A stretch of 64,000 nt of DNA from Agrypnia vestita (lineage: Eukaryota; Arthropoda; Insecta; Trichoptera; Phryganeidae), in assembly GCA_016648135.1 (NCBI GenBank), contig JADDOH010002555.1, positions 1-64,000 on the forward strand, read 5' to 3'. The notes beneath the pieces were generated by a model. The model was not told the origin of the DNA. It was given only the letters and a program-made list of their open reading frames with translations, and ran no database searches. The number at the start of each line of letters is the position of its first letter. Position 1 is the stretch's first letter. Shown here piece by piece: positions 43,007 through 55,644 of this stretch. The position numbers and the translations under genes are program-made.

Positions 43007-44829
43007 TTTTTTAAATATAATACATTAACCACCAGAAGAAATGTCAAGCATCTGTCACGATCTGTCATCGGATTTTGGAGGTTATAATAATTAAAACTCG
43101 TGTGTCCAGAACACATCGCGAAGCAGTTGAACGATTTTCGGCTACAGAAATATAATATAATTTTTATAATCTAGCAACACTAATGAGCGCCTTCCCAAAG
43201 TTTTTAGAGTACCTACTTATGTATATCTTCATTTCAGAATTAATTTTAATTCTTATTTTTCTCAAAGAAAATAATTAAATGATGTTAGCTCATTACTTTC
43301 AATTAAAATAAATGAAGTTGCCACAGTTTTTTTAGTTTAAAAAATTAAATTCTTATTTGAAAAGTAGCAAATATAAAATATTTGTTTACTAGGACAGTCG
43401 AAATCCTCGAAATGTGAAAGAGTGGAATAAAATCTTTATCCGACTTTTAATTTTATCAATCACTAGGTAGTCATTATACATAATTATTGGTTACACATAT
43501 TTTTATTCAAAATTGATTTATAGTGTTTTTATTTATAATTTTATTTTATTTTTATTTTTATTTAATTTATAATTTAATGAAAAACAACGACTAACCTGCC
43601 ATTATTTACTTAATAAATATACGCATATGTTTAGCTAAGATCATTAATTTAATACTATTTTACAAACTGTAATCCAAAATTACTAATTATGGTAAAGAAG
43701 CAATTGATGTCTCAATAGAAAAACTGAATATAGTCACTCCTCACTTTACAATCATTGTTTGATCGACCGTTTAAGGTTCCCCACTCTTACGACCATTATA
43801 GGCATTGATATATATTATAATACGTCAATGATTATAGGACTGTATGCCTTCCAACACTACAACCTCTGCATAAAAACCATTAAACTTCCGCAATCATATT
43901 ACAAGATATGTCGTGTCATCTACGTTGTCAAGTGAGCGGCCGTCCGATTCTGTCAACGATATCGGGAGTATAAAGACTTCTCTTCTTCTCAATTTACAGT
44001 TGTTTACATTCAGTCACTGAACTAGTTCACTATATCGTATATTTAATTAAAATTAACTGAAATAATAATAAGAAGTTCGTATTCTGACCAACTCGCTTTA
44101 CGAGGTCGATTGAATGAACGAACCTTATCGTTAAATGAGGACGGTAACCATTATTATACATTTATTTGTCGGTCTTTCGGTAGAATAACTATAAATTTTT
44201 AAAGGGTTGCACAGCTTTCGCAGGTTAAAAAAGCATATTTTATCTATTTTTTAAAAATGTAATAAAATAATTATTTTATTAAAACTTTTAAACATGTGGT
44301 CAGGATAACTTATTATAGCTTTGTCTGAAATCATAAAACCAAAAAAATTCTGTTAATAGCTCGTGATTGAAAAAAGAGTAAAAAATGAAATTTGAATTTT
44401 TAGCAGAGTTGTATGAAAAAAAGTTGTACCTACCATTTGCGGTCAAGTCTTCACCATCGCGTATTGTAAAGAAGAAAATAAAGAAGAAAAAACTTTGTTC
44501 AATCACTAGACAATCCTATTTATAAAAAATGTGCAAATTTTCAATATCCATTAGTTTTTGAGAAATCGTGTTCACCGATTTCAAAAATAGAGTTTTCAGA
44601 AAAAAGCAATTGAAATTTTAAGTTGTATTAAACGGAGAATTTTTTTAAAAACTTACATAGAATCGTCGATTCCAGTTCCATAAAGCAAATCCGCCGGATC
44701 TAATGAGAAGAATTTCCAAAGGCTCTCTCTCCTAGAGTTTTACTCCGATTGAATTGAAACTTTGGGAAAATATTCTCGACATGTTATACTATAAGATAAA
44801 ATTTTTTGGATGTTTCTAAACCTATGTAT
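43007..44829. other. Upstream region of DPH5, AT-rich
   Basis: The promoter and 5' UTR of the minus-strand DPH5 must be in the first part of this stretch. No specific promoter element could be assigned, and nothing coding was seen beyond it. Confidence 0.35.
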
Positions 44830-45780
44830 CTAACCCCTTAAGTAATTTTTGTTTATTCGCCCCCACACATAATTCATACAGAAAAGGTAAGATTCGCAAA
44901 GAATAAAAATAAGACATATTTATAATATAAAGTAGTTAAAGTATTTATTCTTGTATGATTAAATGTCTTGGTAAACAAAACCTTTTACTTCCTTTCTTTT
45001 AACTCGTGGCGTCTGCTTGCTTGTTTTCTTGACGAAAAAATTTTGGATCGGTTTTTAACCCTTTTCCCGTGATCCAATCGAGCTGAAACTTTGCAAGCAG
45101 ACTCGTGGCGACCATCTAAAAGACCTATTAAATTTTCGTTAAAAATTATAATAATTATGGTATAATTTTGTATTTTTAGAAATTTTAATGTTTTTTTTTT
45201 CAAATTGAAATCATTACAAAAGTTTGTTTAATACCAACGGCGCAGGCGGCCCGATAACGTCACGGAATATTTAAAATTTGAATTACTCCGTCGGTAGGTA
45301 TAATAGGTACTTCACTACGAATTTCGAAAATTTATGACAGTTAGTTCATAGATGACAAGCACACTTTGGTTTTTTTGGGAAGAAATCAAATAATAATGAG
45401 ATATTTTTAGAGATTTTTGACATAAATATTTGTCTAGACATGTTTCATTTTCAGTCAATCGATTATTTAATTACATGATGGTAAACTTAATTTACAAAGA
45501 AAGGGAGTAAAATAAAAAGTAGATTTTTATGGGTAAGTTTTTTTATAAAAGACTTTGTTTTTTTAAATTTCGTTCTAAACTGAATCTTTTCAAGTAAAAA
45601 CGTCTTTTTGTAATACAGCGCGACTTATTTACTAAGAAATTATGCTTTTTGAGATTATTTAGTTTGACCTTTTCATAATTGTTTAAAATTTACAAGCTCG
45701 TGATAATTTTTTAAGCAAATCAAACGTATCGGAATCAGCGTTGGAACGCTGAACAGCGTACCTACCAAAAAATTTCGCTG
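44830..45780 (+). repeat. Unclassified dispersed repeat, copy 2
   Basis: It corresponds to the repeat at 40960-41395, but with an extra block (about 44985-45490) between the segments CTTGTATGATTAAATG and AAAGACTTTG. The shared end reads AACGTCTTTTTGTAATACAG ... TTTACAAGCTCGTGATAATT ... CGTACCTACCAAAAAATTT. Confidence 0.55.
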
Positions 45781-46384
45781 ATTACTTTTTTATAACTGTT
45801 TTATAACCGTTGAGCAATAACAATCTTGACATTATCTTGAATCGTATCAAGTTTGTGATGATTCATGTTATGTATACTCCTGAAATCGATCGGCGCGGCA
45901 GTTGTCATGACAATACTATACACAACACTCGATGAACTCTGTGCGAATGTCATATTAATTGAAAATTAATCCATAGTTTCTCGTCAGACCGCTTTAGAAC
46001 CTGACTGCTGAAGTATAATTGTCCAAAAGACTTTTTTAATCTCCGAACTGCATTTCTCCTACACAGTTTAAGTGTTAAAGGTATTGATATTTTTCCTATT
46101 TAATAATAGAACATTATTCCCGCGGTAAAACTCAAGGAACGCAAAAAATATTTGAGAGCCATATTTTAAAATTTTATTGTTAGTTTATTTATTTCATGCG
46201 TTATTTAAATAAATTTACACTACATATTGTTTCGAGTAGGTAATAATAATTTATATTTTGGTGATTTATTTAATTATTAGGTTTTTAACTGTTAATATTT
46301 TTGTTAATAGGCACCTGCCATATTGGAAATATAATATTTTAATTAAAATACTTTTATTAAAATAGAATATGTCCTAATATTGAT

Positions 46385-46620
46385 TGATATGGCAGTTACT
46401 TTGTGGTGCAACATGATAATATTAATATACCTATACTAAAACAAACTTTGTAATAGAAACACGTTGAGTTATTTTTATCATTGGTATAATTAATAACTAC
46501 ACTTGATGTTGAGAGGGACTGCTCCTCTTGAAACTATAGCAGTGATAAATATAACTCAACGTGTGTTTTACTGTTTAATTTAAATTTAATGTTAATTAGA
46601 AAAATATGTCCGTTCAGTCC
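46385..46620 (+). repeat. Small repeat with hammerhead-like core, copy 2
   Basis: It starts GGCAGTTACTTTGTGGTGC like 19091-19395. The arms AAACACGTTGAGTTAT and ATAACTCAACGTGTGTTT are strongly paired. The core reads TTGATGT, then GAGAGGGACTGCTCCTC, then GAAACTATAGCAG. It has two substitutions in the CTGATGA box and a changed GU next to the cleavage position compared with copy 1, so it is probably inactive. Confidence 0.65.
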
Positions 46621-46659
46621 TAGAAAAATATTGAAATAAAATCGTATTTTCTTCTTCTT

Positions 46660-47490
46660 CTTCAGCCTCCATCTCTCCACTTCTATAGGTCTATTCCATA
46701 CCCTTCCATCCTTACTTATTTGCTAGTTGTAGCCATTTCTTTCCCCCACAGCGGCTATATCGTCGGCCCATCTCTTTTGAGGCCTTCCGACGCCTCTTTT
46801 GTTCTCCCAAGGTCTCCACTTCATAACTCTGGGAGTCCATCTTGTAGCTTCCTGCCTTGCAAGATACCCTACCCATTGCCATTTTAGCTTCACTACACGA
46901 TCCATGATATCCATCATTTCTAATTCTATCTCTTAGGCTTACGCCAAGCATGGATCTCTCCATAGATCGTTGTGTGCATTTGAGCTTTTCTATACTTTTC
47001 TTTGTAAGGGCCACTGTCTCCACTCCATACGTCATCACTGGCAGTAGGTATGCACGATTCAAAGGCTTTTCTTTTTAAGCTAATTAGGATCTCTCCGTTG
47101 TCGAAAATATGTTTGAGTTTGCCAAAAGCAACCCAGCTCATTCCTATTCTCTTGGCAATTTTACTGTTAGGTTTTCTTTGTCCATTTTTGTCTTGTATCC
47201 CAGATATATATATTCATCTACTTTTTCAATATTATTGTTATCGATTGTGATGATTTTGTTCTCTGGACTCAAATTTTTTTTTTCTTTATATTCATATTAA
47301 TATCAACTTTGTTATTTTATCATTATACTTAGTTCTTTGATGTTTCCTCTTACAACTACTCAAATCAGTCAGCAAATCTTAGGTAACTTAAGTTAGTGCC
47401 ATTTATCTTCACACCTCTGTTATCCCAATTTAGGGCCTTAAATTCATCTTTTATGGCTAACGTGAAGAGTTGAGGGGAGATTGACATCTT
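46660..47490 (-). mobile_element. RTE-type LINE, C-terminal remnant
   Basis: Minus-strand frames, shifted several times, encode the end of an RTE-clade reverse transcriptase protein: AKRIGMSWVAFGKLKHIF, PVMTYGVETVALTKK, LGVSLRDRIRN, VKLKWQWVGYLARQ and WRPWENKRGVGRPQKRWADD. The frame changes near 47040 and 46920, so it is a dead fragment. It lies upstream of the RIIa/IQ gene on the opposite strand. Confidence 0.85.
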
Positions 47491-47787
47491 TTTCTATTTT
47501 AACATAAAATCGTATAATTAAAATGAAAATACATATGTGATTTCCGTTTTTATATTTCAACAGTCCCCATTCCTTCTTCTACATATTCGATAGTCAGCTC
47601 ACTCGCAAAAGCAAGAAATACCAGTCATTTAAAAAATACAACTAGTTATGTATCAGATTATATTTTGTAAATTTAATTACAAATCATACAAATTAAATCA
47701 GATAACAAAATGCTTCAAACACACACATGAAGTTATTAAAGGATAATTTTGAAATATTCATTCTTTCAGAAAATCAAAAAAACCAAA

Positions 47788-50700
47788 ATGAGGGAAACAG
47801 GGGAACGAAGTCGCGCGGGGATAGTGCCACCCGAAGGCCTGCGCCCTCCACAAGGGTTGAACGCCGCTATGGAAGGGCTCGCCAGGGAGGTTTTGCTCAA
47901 AACCCCTACTGACATATTTGCATTTGCTGCGGAATATTTCGAAAATTTAATTCGAATGCGTGAACAGTTTTCCTTCGACGGTAGGTACACTCTTTTGTCT
48001 AGCGATGGTATTTTAACCAGTGACATAATAACCGTTATTGATTGTATGCGATTTGTCCATGATTGGTAACTGATTTTTCGCAATTCGACGGACAACCGTC
48101 ATCACTAGACCATAGATATATTTCAGTTACCAATCATCGATACAAATCTTAAATAATCATACCGTATGTAGTAACCAGTTAAAATAACGGTTTTACCATA
48201 ATTACTTCAGTCCATTTCGGCCTGATGCTAAATCCTCTTCCGTCTAAATTTTCTACCCCGTACGAATTTCTAAACATTCTAGAATCTTTGAAATCTTCTA
48301 ACACTTCACTATTTGTTATCAGATTATCAAATTTACAATGTTTTCCAACTCGTCACAAAGCTTAGGTAGGTACACAAATTGTACAGAGTTCTTATGTGCA
48401 TAAATGCTCATCAGGCCAACAGCACAACTGGCAAACAATAATACAAGAATTTCTCAACTATTTGCTTACACTGCTTATCACAATCGTACCTATCCATAAG
48501 TGCCCAACTCACTGGCGCGGCCAGCCGCGTTCTGTCGCGTGCGTTTTTTCATTTGCATTCATTTAGTATTGAAAAGCGCTAGCCGCAGTGTTTTGGCTCA
48601 GCACTTTTCAATACAAAATGTATGCAAATGAAAAAACGTGCGACAGAACGCACCTAGCCGCGCGCGACTGGTCGCGCCAGTGGGTTTTGGCACTATATTG
48701 TAATTATGAACTCGATTTACTCTCAGAACGTATTTATGGCTGTAGGGATTGCCTACCTTTTGGCTTGTGGCTGAACCAAAATAAGTAATTAATTATAAGA
48801 GCAACTTGCCAATTATTTTAACGCTGTGGACTATGGAAATTAAAGACAGGGTGGTCTACAGGCGTAGGAACAGGAGTCCCCTAATTCTAGGTGCGTCATG
48901 CTCCCATATTGTTCACGAGGGTTCTCTTTGTAGAGCGGATAATTATTCGATCTCTTGGGCCACTAGAAGCCTCAGGCTTTGCCCAGGCTTGCAATGCTAT
49001 TAATACATCCCTTAAACATCAAAACTCAATATGATAATTGTGATTCAACTTTTACCTAGTAGTTTCTTCTAAAATATAATGTTGAAAAGCAAAGATATTA
49101 ATTTACGTTGATTTTTATATTTAATATTAAACAAAATGCAATGTAAAAGCAAAACTATTTTTTCCAGGGAAGCCTACCGACATACAAAATCTAGTATCGG
49201 CTAACTTAAAAAACATAGAAAATGCAGGGAAAATTTCGCAAAATGATAAAAATTCTAGTACATTATCGAATAACAAATATAAAAATCAGAAACAAGCAAG
49301 AAGCTTTGACAACAAATCAAACATTGATTTATATTTAAAAAGGCAGAACAGTAATCTGAAAAGTAAAAGTCAAGAAAATTTAATTTTTTTAATAAATGAA
49401 AAACATTTGCACGACGTGGAAGATCCGATGAAGCTAGAGAAGAAGCATTCATCACCCAGAATAGAAGACAATAATTTTATTGAGGTTCCACCATTGACAA
49501 TAATAACCTCAGAGTCAGAAGAAAAGATTATTCAAGATCACAACAAAACTGTGCATCCAGCTAGTGAACCACTTGACCACTCGTCGGTAGACGACAAGGA
49601 TCAAACAAAAGGCGAAATAATTGATAAGGTCGAAGGTGAAGATAGCGTTCAAAATTCTTTGATTAATGCCTTGGCTTTAAATGAAGTTAATAATATTTCA
49701 ACGGTTAACGGTGAAAATACTAATTTAGATAATTCGGTCATTTCCATTTCAACCGGTTCAACCGGTGAAACGGTCAAAACCATTTCATTAATTGAAGAAG
49801 AAAGTAAACAAGATGAAATTGAAACCGTCGACGCGTCTGAAAACATTAATTTACAAAGTAAAGACAACGATCTTGAACTGGGTCAAGAGTCTTTGAATGT
49901 CGACGTGATTCCAAATGAACAAAACGATGCTTCAAATATTGAAGATCAAAATATGATTTTACAACAATTGGTTGTTGGTAATAGCGCTTCTTTGATTCAA
50001 GAAGAAATAAAACTGCACGGAATTGAAACAGGCAAGCCTGGCGAATCATCAGAAAATAATGATATGAAAAGTGAAGATTCTCAGCCCGAAGAAATTTTAA
50101 GTGATAGCGTGATTTTAAATGAACTAAACAATGAAACTAAAGAGGATAGTTTACAAGAATCAGCCATTAATAAAACTGAAGGAGAAAGTAAATCAGAAGA
50201 AGCGAACAAGTCTTTAGAAGAAAATAATGGGATTGCGGAAAACTTAGGAAAACATGGTGATTCGACAATCGACGAATACACGAGAAAGACATCTGATGAA
50301 CTAAAAACCGACAAGACGGATATAAATGATATAAATCAACATGAAGAAAACTCGCCCTTAAAGTCTGAACCAGAATTGGACGAAGCATTAAAGAATTCTG
50401 AAATATTATCTAGTGAAAACATCGAAAACATACACGATAAAATAAATGAAAATAATGTAAATATTAATAACCATGAAGAAAGCAAAACATTAATGGATGA
50501 CATAATTTCATTAAATAACTTAGAAAATTTCAATACCATAGAAGTCATGCATGTTACAGCTGAAACTGTACCGAATTCAACATCTAGAAAAAAGAGATCG
50601 ATTTCAACATCTGAAAGTGATTTAGAAAGTAACATTGAAAACAAGACACCTGATAAATCAGAAGATATGTCTGAAGAGTCAACCCTTGCAAAAATGGACG

Positions 50701-53700
50701 CAAAGGAAGCTGAAGAGATTCATGTAATAAGTGGAAGAAATACCAGTAGTAATGAAAAAAATCTCGGGGAAATTTTGTTGGGCGATGAAACTATCAAGGA
50801 TCAAAAAAAAATAACAGGAAATAACATAACTGATGCATCGCAAGAAATATTCACTGAAAAAATTGAAGCTGATGATCATTATGTTGAAAATACTTCAGCT
50901 GATACGAAAAAGGAACATTTGAATGATGAAACTATTAGCGAAAATGACCCAAAAAACGCTGAGACTTCAAATTATATCACCGAAGAAAAAGAAAACTCCA
51001 CAATTGTTTCAAAAGTAAACTCAAAAACTGAAACGGACGTAGAAAGCGATATAAGAACTGTTGAAAATATACCAAACGATTCACCGCGAAGTCTTTTTGG
51101 AAACCATGAAAATGACACGATAAGTCAACAAATTGAACACGAGAACGTAAAAGTTGAAAAGTCCCAAAAACATGAGCAAAATGAATTAATCAGTGAAGAG
51201 GAAAGTATTCACGAAGATGATATTCATCACGAGGAAGAGAAAAAACTTCTTGCTGTTGAAATTAATGGATCCATAAAAGAAAAACAGCATGAAAGTATTC
51301 AACAACTGGAATTAGTTGAAATTGAAAATAGTGAAACCAAGATTCAGAGTGATAATGAAGATTCACTATTAACTAAACACAATTCTGGTAATTATATAAT
51401 TTCACATGAAAAAGAGCTTGATGATATTTTAAATCACAATAAAAAAAACATAAATACTTCGACGGAAGTTGGTACAGAAGGAGGTGAAGAACAAATCAAT
51501 GAGTTTGATGATCTCAAACAATCAAAAGACTCGTCCATTATTGAAAATAATGATATTAGTGAAAATCCTGCGAATGGTGACACAATTGAAAATTTTGAAA
51601 ACAATTTGAAACCAGAAGATGATGCTTCTAACCCTATTAATGAAAGTCAAAACTCCGTGAATGAAGAAAAAGCCTCAATTTTGATACAACGAAACTACAG
51701 AGGATATCGAGTGCGTAAAAATTTAAAGGAAGCTTCGGATAGAAACAGTGATGAAATTTCCAAAAAAAAATCTAATGATGCAGATATCTATGATGATGAT
51801 AACGAAAAACAAGATTCTGATATAGAAAATGAACCGAAAGAAAAAAATGATAATTCTAATGAAAAAAATTATGAAATTTCCAAAAATCTTTCTAATGAAG
51901 CCAATGATGAAACAAACCAAATAAAAGAAAATCACGAGATCCATATCGAAAATGATCCAAAAGACGATCATCAAAATATTAAAGAAACACCAAACTCTTT
52001 AAATGAAGAAAATGCCTCAATTCTGATACAACGAAACTACAGAGGATATCAAGTCCGTAAAAATTTAAAGGCGGCGTCAGATGGAAATACTGGTGAAATT
52101 TCGAAAAGTCTTTTTGCCGATGCAGGTGACGACACAAATAAAGAAGAAAAATATAATGTTGATATAGAAAATGAACCAAAAGAAGATTATACAAATGTAA
52201 AAGAAACACAAAACTCTGCAAATGAAGAAAATGCATCGATTCTGATACAACGAAACTATAGAGGATATCGAGTACGTAAAAATTTGAAGGCCGCTCCTGA
52301 TGGGAACACTGATGAAATTTTGAAAAGTCTTTCTGTCGATGCAGACAATGACACAAATAAAATAGAAGAAAATCATCATGTTGATATAGAAAATGAGCCA
52401 AAACAAAATGATACAAATATTAAAGAAACACAAAACTCTGCAAGTAAAGAAAATGCGTCCATTCTGATACAGCGAAACTACAGAGGATACCGAGTCCGTA
52501 AAAATTTAAAGGCAGCTTCTGATAGAAATACTGACGAAATTCCCCAAAATCTGTATGTTGATTCCAGTAACGATACAAATAAAACGGAGGAGAAGCATGA
52601 GGTTGTTAGCGAAAATGAACCAAAAGAAGATGATGAAAATATTAAAGAAAAGAATAGCTCTGTGAATGAAGAAGCGTCGATTCTGATACAACGAAACTAC
52701 AGAGGTTATCAGGTCCGTAAACAATTAAAGGCAGCGTCTGATGGAAGCGCTGATGCAATTTCCAAAAATTTTGCTAACGACGCCAGTGAAATAGAAGAGA
52801 AACATGAGATTGATATCGAAAATGAACCAAAAGAAGGAGATAATAATTTTAAAGAAATACAAAATGCTGTACATGAAGAGAACCATACTTTTGAAAAGGC
52901 ATCGATTTTGATACAGAAAGTCTTTAGAGGTTTTCAAGTCCGTAAAAATTTATCAAACCCCATAAAGAAGCATACTGATTCTGAAGATCAATATAATAAT
53001 CAAGAAGTGGCTAACAGCGAAACAATGAAGGTCAAATTAATTTTCATTAATATTGAAATCAGTTTTTAATAAATGCCAACTTATTTTTTTCGAAAATATA
53101 GTTTTTTAGAAAAATATAATATATGCGCTTTCTTTGAAAACTAAAATCTTTGTAATAAATTATTTTATTTAATTTTAGGACGGTGATGATACATTTCTCG
53201 GTGAGAGCAATGAACTCGTTAATGAAGAAATCGATGAATCAAAAAGAGCTGATAATCTTTTAAGAACTTTATCATATCAAGCCGCGATGGACAATACACT
53301 TTACACGGTTTCCGAAGAACGAAATTCATATACAACAGACGAAGAATCTTCGACGTTCTCCAGCGCAGCTACCAAAATTCAAGCTGGTGTTCGCGGTTAT
53401 CTGACAAGAAAATATCTTCGAAATAAAACCGGAACCTCTTCAGATACCACAGCTCCGTCCATTGGCGAAGATAGCAGATCTTTGGATGAATTTGGAAATG
53501 CAGGCGAATCCCATGTACACGCTGATGATAGTATACACAAAATTAAGGAAGAAACATCGAGCACATTAATCGATCAGGCGGATAAACATATTCCTGGTAT
53601 AAATTTAATAGAAGCCAACAAAGAAAGCGAAGAATTTGTAAATCGTCCAAACCAAAACAGAAAACGTTTGAGAAGAGAAGACGCCATCCAGTTGCAGTCA

Positions 53701-54585
53701 CCTTACAGCAGTGGAGAGACTCCGAACAACAAACAGGCGAGCAAAGCCAGCGAAGAAGAAGAACCAATAGGAGACTTGGCTCAAAGCATAATAACCGAGA
53801 TAGAATCAAATACATACACACCTGTCGTAGAAATTAAGCAAACCATCAAAAGTCCGATGATGACACCTCTTAATGAGCCATTAAATAGTGTGAACCATGA
53901 CGAAGTAGAACCAGATGATACAAATGATATTATAAAAATGGAAAAAGATCGCACATTTGAGGTAGGTTCCCCTTGATTAAATCGAAACAACACAGAATTA
54001 ATAAAATTTAAAAACGAAAAACTCTAATTGTCTTTTTTATATATTTTTTCCTTTAAGATTGTCAACAAAAGTGATGAAAATAACGAAGAAGACACAAAAA
54101 ATATCCTATTAACCGATGGGGAGGACATGAACGAAAAACATACTGAAGTTCCAGAGCTGAATCTCAATTTTGATGACGATGACGGGGATAATCAAACGTG
54201 TCTTTCACCAGACCTCGAAAAATTAAAGAAAGAAAAAGAGATGGAGATAAAAGAAGAAAAAGATCGTAAAACTCTGCCTAGGTATATTAGTTCGGAGGTA
54301 GAAACTTTAGTCTCGAAGCACATAACGGAAAACATTGATGATCAATTGGAAGAAATGTCTACACCACGAGATGATAATGAACATACACAGAACAACAGTA
54401 GTGAACTGGAAACGTTGAAACAAACCACTGAAGATAAAATCGGAGATATGACAGAAGTAAAAGCTACCGAAGCCATAGATAATTTAAGCATAGTTGAAGG
54501 TATCCTACACTCTGGGGAATTTCATGACACAATCGTTTTACCTACGAAAATTGACAGAAAATTGAGTATTCAAAAGGGTAAGTAA
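47788..54585 (+). CDS. RIIa-domain multi-IQ protein, SPA17-like
   Basis: Four plus-strand exons fit together in phase: 47788-47980, 49168-53030, 53179-53961 and 54058-54577 or 54585. Exon 1 follows a TTCTTTCAG acceptor and encodes MRETGERSRAG then PPQGLNAAMEGLAREVLLKT, TPTDIFAFAAEYFENLIRMR, a RIIa-type dimerisation/docking domain like that of sperm protein SPA17, CABYR and ROPN1, which bind A-kinase anchoring proteins. About 750 residues of acidic, Glu/Asn/Asp-rich sequence follow, then six IQ motifs (consensus ILIQRNYRGYRVRKNLK) and a seventh in exon 3 (ATKIQAGVRGYLTRKYL). IQ motifs bind calmodulin. SPA17 has one RIIa domain and one IQ motif in 151 residues; here the product is about 1788 residues if the TAA at 54583 is used. 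A GTAAGT at 54578 could instead splice to exons not found. The donor at 53030 (AAG|GTCAAA) is weak but the phase agrees. A sperm-tail or ciliary scaffold role is inferred. Confidence 0.82.
47990..48215. repeat. Foldback-like repeat, copy 2, in intron 1
   Basis: It shares the core of 37740-37915 in the opposite orientation: GATTGGTAACTGATTTTTCG, CAATTCGACGGACAACCG and ACAAATCTTAAATAATCAT. The end segments AACCAGTGACATAATAACCG and AACCAGTTAAAATAACGG frame it. It begins about ten bases after the exon 1 donor of the RIIa/IQ gene. Confidence 0.6.
48499..48694. mobile_element. Foldback MITE with GC-rich ends
   Basis: AGTGCCCAACTCACTGGCGC on the left and its near reverse complement (GCGCCAGTGGGTTTTGGCACT) on the right enclose further pairs such as GCGTTCTGTCGC/GCGACAGAACGC and TTTTTTCATTTGCAT/ATGCAAATGAAAAAA. 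It is a palindrome of about 195 bp in intron 1 of the RIIa/IQ gene, with no coding capacity. Confidence 0.8.
51671..52960 (+). repeat. Tandem IQ-motif coding repeat
   Basis: Six units begin (at the alanine-serine before the IQ motif) near 51671, 52013, 52233, 52455, 52674 and 52899. After a longer first interval (342 bp) the spacing is 220, 222, 219 and 225 bp, about 74 codons. Each unit has the IQ segment, a KAASDGNTDEISK-like segment, an ENEPKEDD-like acidic segment and a KETQNSANEENA-like segment. Units 2 to 5 are very similar at the DNA level, which indicates recent tandem duplication or homogenisation within the exon. Confidence 0.9.
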
Positions 54586-55435
54586 TCTTATGCATAAACT
54601 TAATTCTCGTCCTGTGTACCTACCTCACACTTTTAATAATGGCCTGCGAACGTAGACCGTGTCGACGGTTCCTACGTGCCTATCTAAAATCTGCAAAAAT
54701 TGTTTTTTCGTTTTACTATTTAAATCATCCAATTTACTCTCTATTTCGGTCAATGTTTAAAAAAAATATTTTCGTTTTAAACAAAGCATATATTAAGGGA
54801 AAATTAAACATTTTTTCAAAGATTATCCGAATATAGAGTAAATTATATGGTTTAAGATACTAAAACGAAAATCAAATTCTTGCAGATTCGTCAGTAGAGT
54901 GCCACCAGTATAAATTGGCGTGCGAGGGAGGGCGTCCCTGTCGTGAAACAGAAGTTGCCAGGGTGTAAATTTATTACACAATACATAATACACAGAGTGT
55001 TCGGTGACCGGTGTCGGAGCCTTAAATAGAAATTTGGCTGGGCAACACTAAAGAATCAAACTAGTAATGGCGGCCGCTCTATCTGTCAACCTGTCAAACG
55101 GTAATATTGGTCGATTATTTGCTTTTTCAGCTTCGCAAAACTTTAAAACTACATTGGTAATTGTTCTTGCACCACCTGCAAGATGTTGCAAGACTGTTTT
55201 GGACATAATTCAGTATATATTGGAAATCAAGATGTCACAGCTCACGGGAAAATACGATATTGAACTGCATGATAGATGATAGGACGAGGGATTACCGCCG
55301 GGTGCGGGCGGGGCGGGTTTTGGTTTTAGTTCCAAAGTCGCCGCACGTCAATTTACGTTGGACAAGCTCTAGGTACACGTAGGGACTGTCTATGTGTGCA
55401 CGCACATTTAGAATAATATAATTTTACTAGCAGGA
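54586..55435. other. No recognised gene
   Basis: Could hold further exons or the 3' UTR of the RIIa/IQ gene, but no coding continuation in the required phase was found. Parts near 55020-55380 are moderately GC-rich and look like an unclassified repeat. Confidence 0.35.
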
Positions 55436-55644
55436 AAGCAATCGGCTTCGCCGATTGCTTACTGCTAGGCCCTGCGGGCGGCTATTGTGGCCGCTTCGCG
55501 GCCAATTGTGTTTGCTGTGCAGCAAACACAATTGTTTACCTATGCCTACGTTAGCCGCTTCGCGGCCAATTGTATCTGGCAAACTTCCATTTTTGCTATT
55601 GTGGCCGCTTCGCGGCCAAATGTGTTTGCTGTGCAGCAAACACA
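55436..55644. repeat. Cluster of six perfect short hairpins
   Basis: Hairpins follow each other: 55436-55460 (AAGCAATCGGC, loop TTC); 55488-55504 (TGGCCGC, loop TTC); 55503-55534 (CAATTGTGTTTGCTG, 15-bp perfect arms around TG); about 55554-55566 (GCCGC, loop TTC, GCGGC); 55602-55618 (TGGCCGC, loop TTC); and 55621-55644 (TGTGTTTGCTG, 11-bp arms around TG). The GGCCGCTTCGCGGCC type occurs three times (one with a mismatch outside the core) and the TGTTTGCTGTGCAGCAAACA type twice, in alternation. No open frame of note. Confidence 0.9.

Noticed and set aside
51723..52937. Minus-strand frames rich in Phe/Ile opposite the IQ exon
   Set aside because: They are antisense shadows of the repeated Glu/Asn/Lys-rich coding units.
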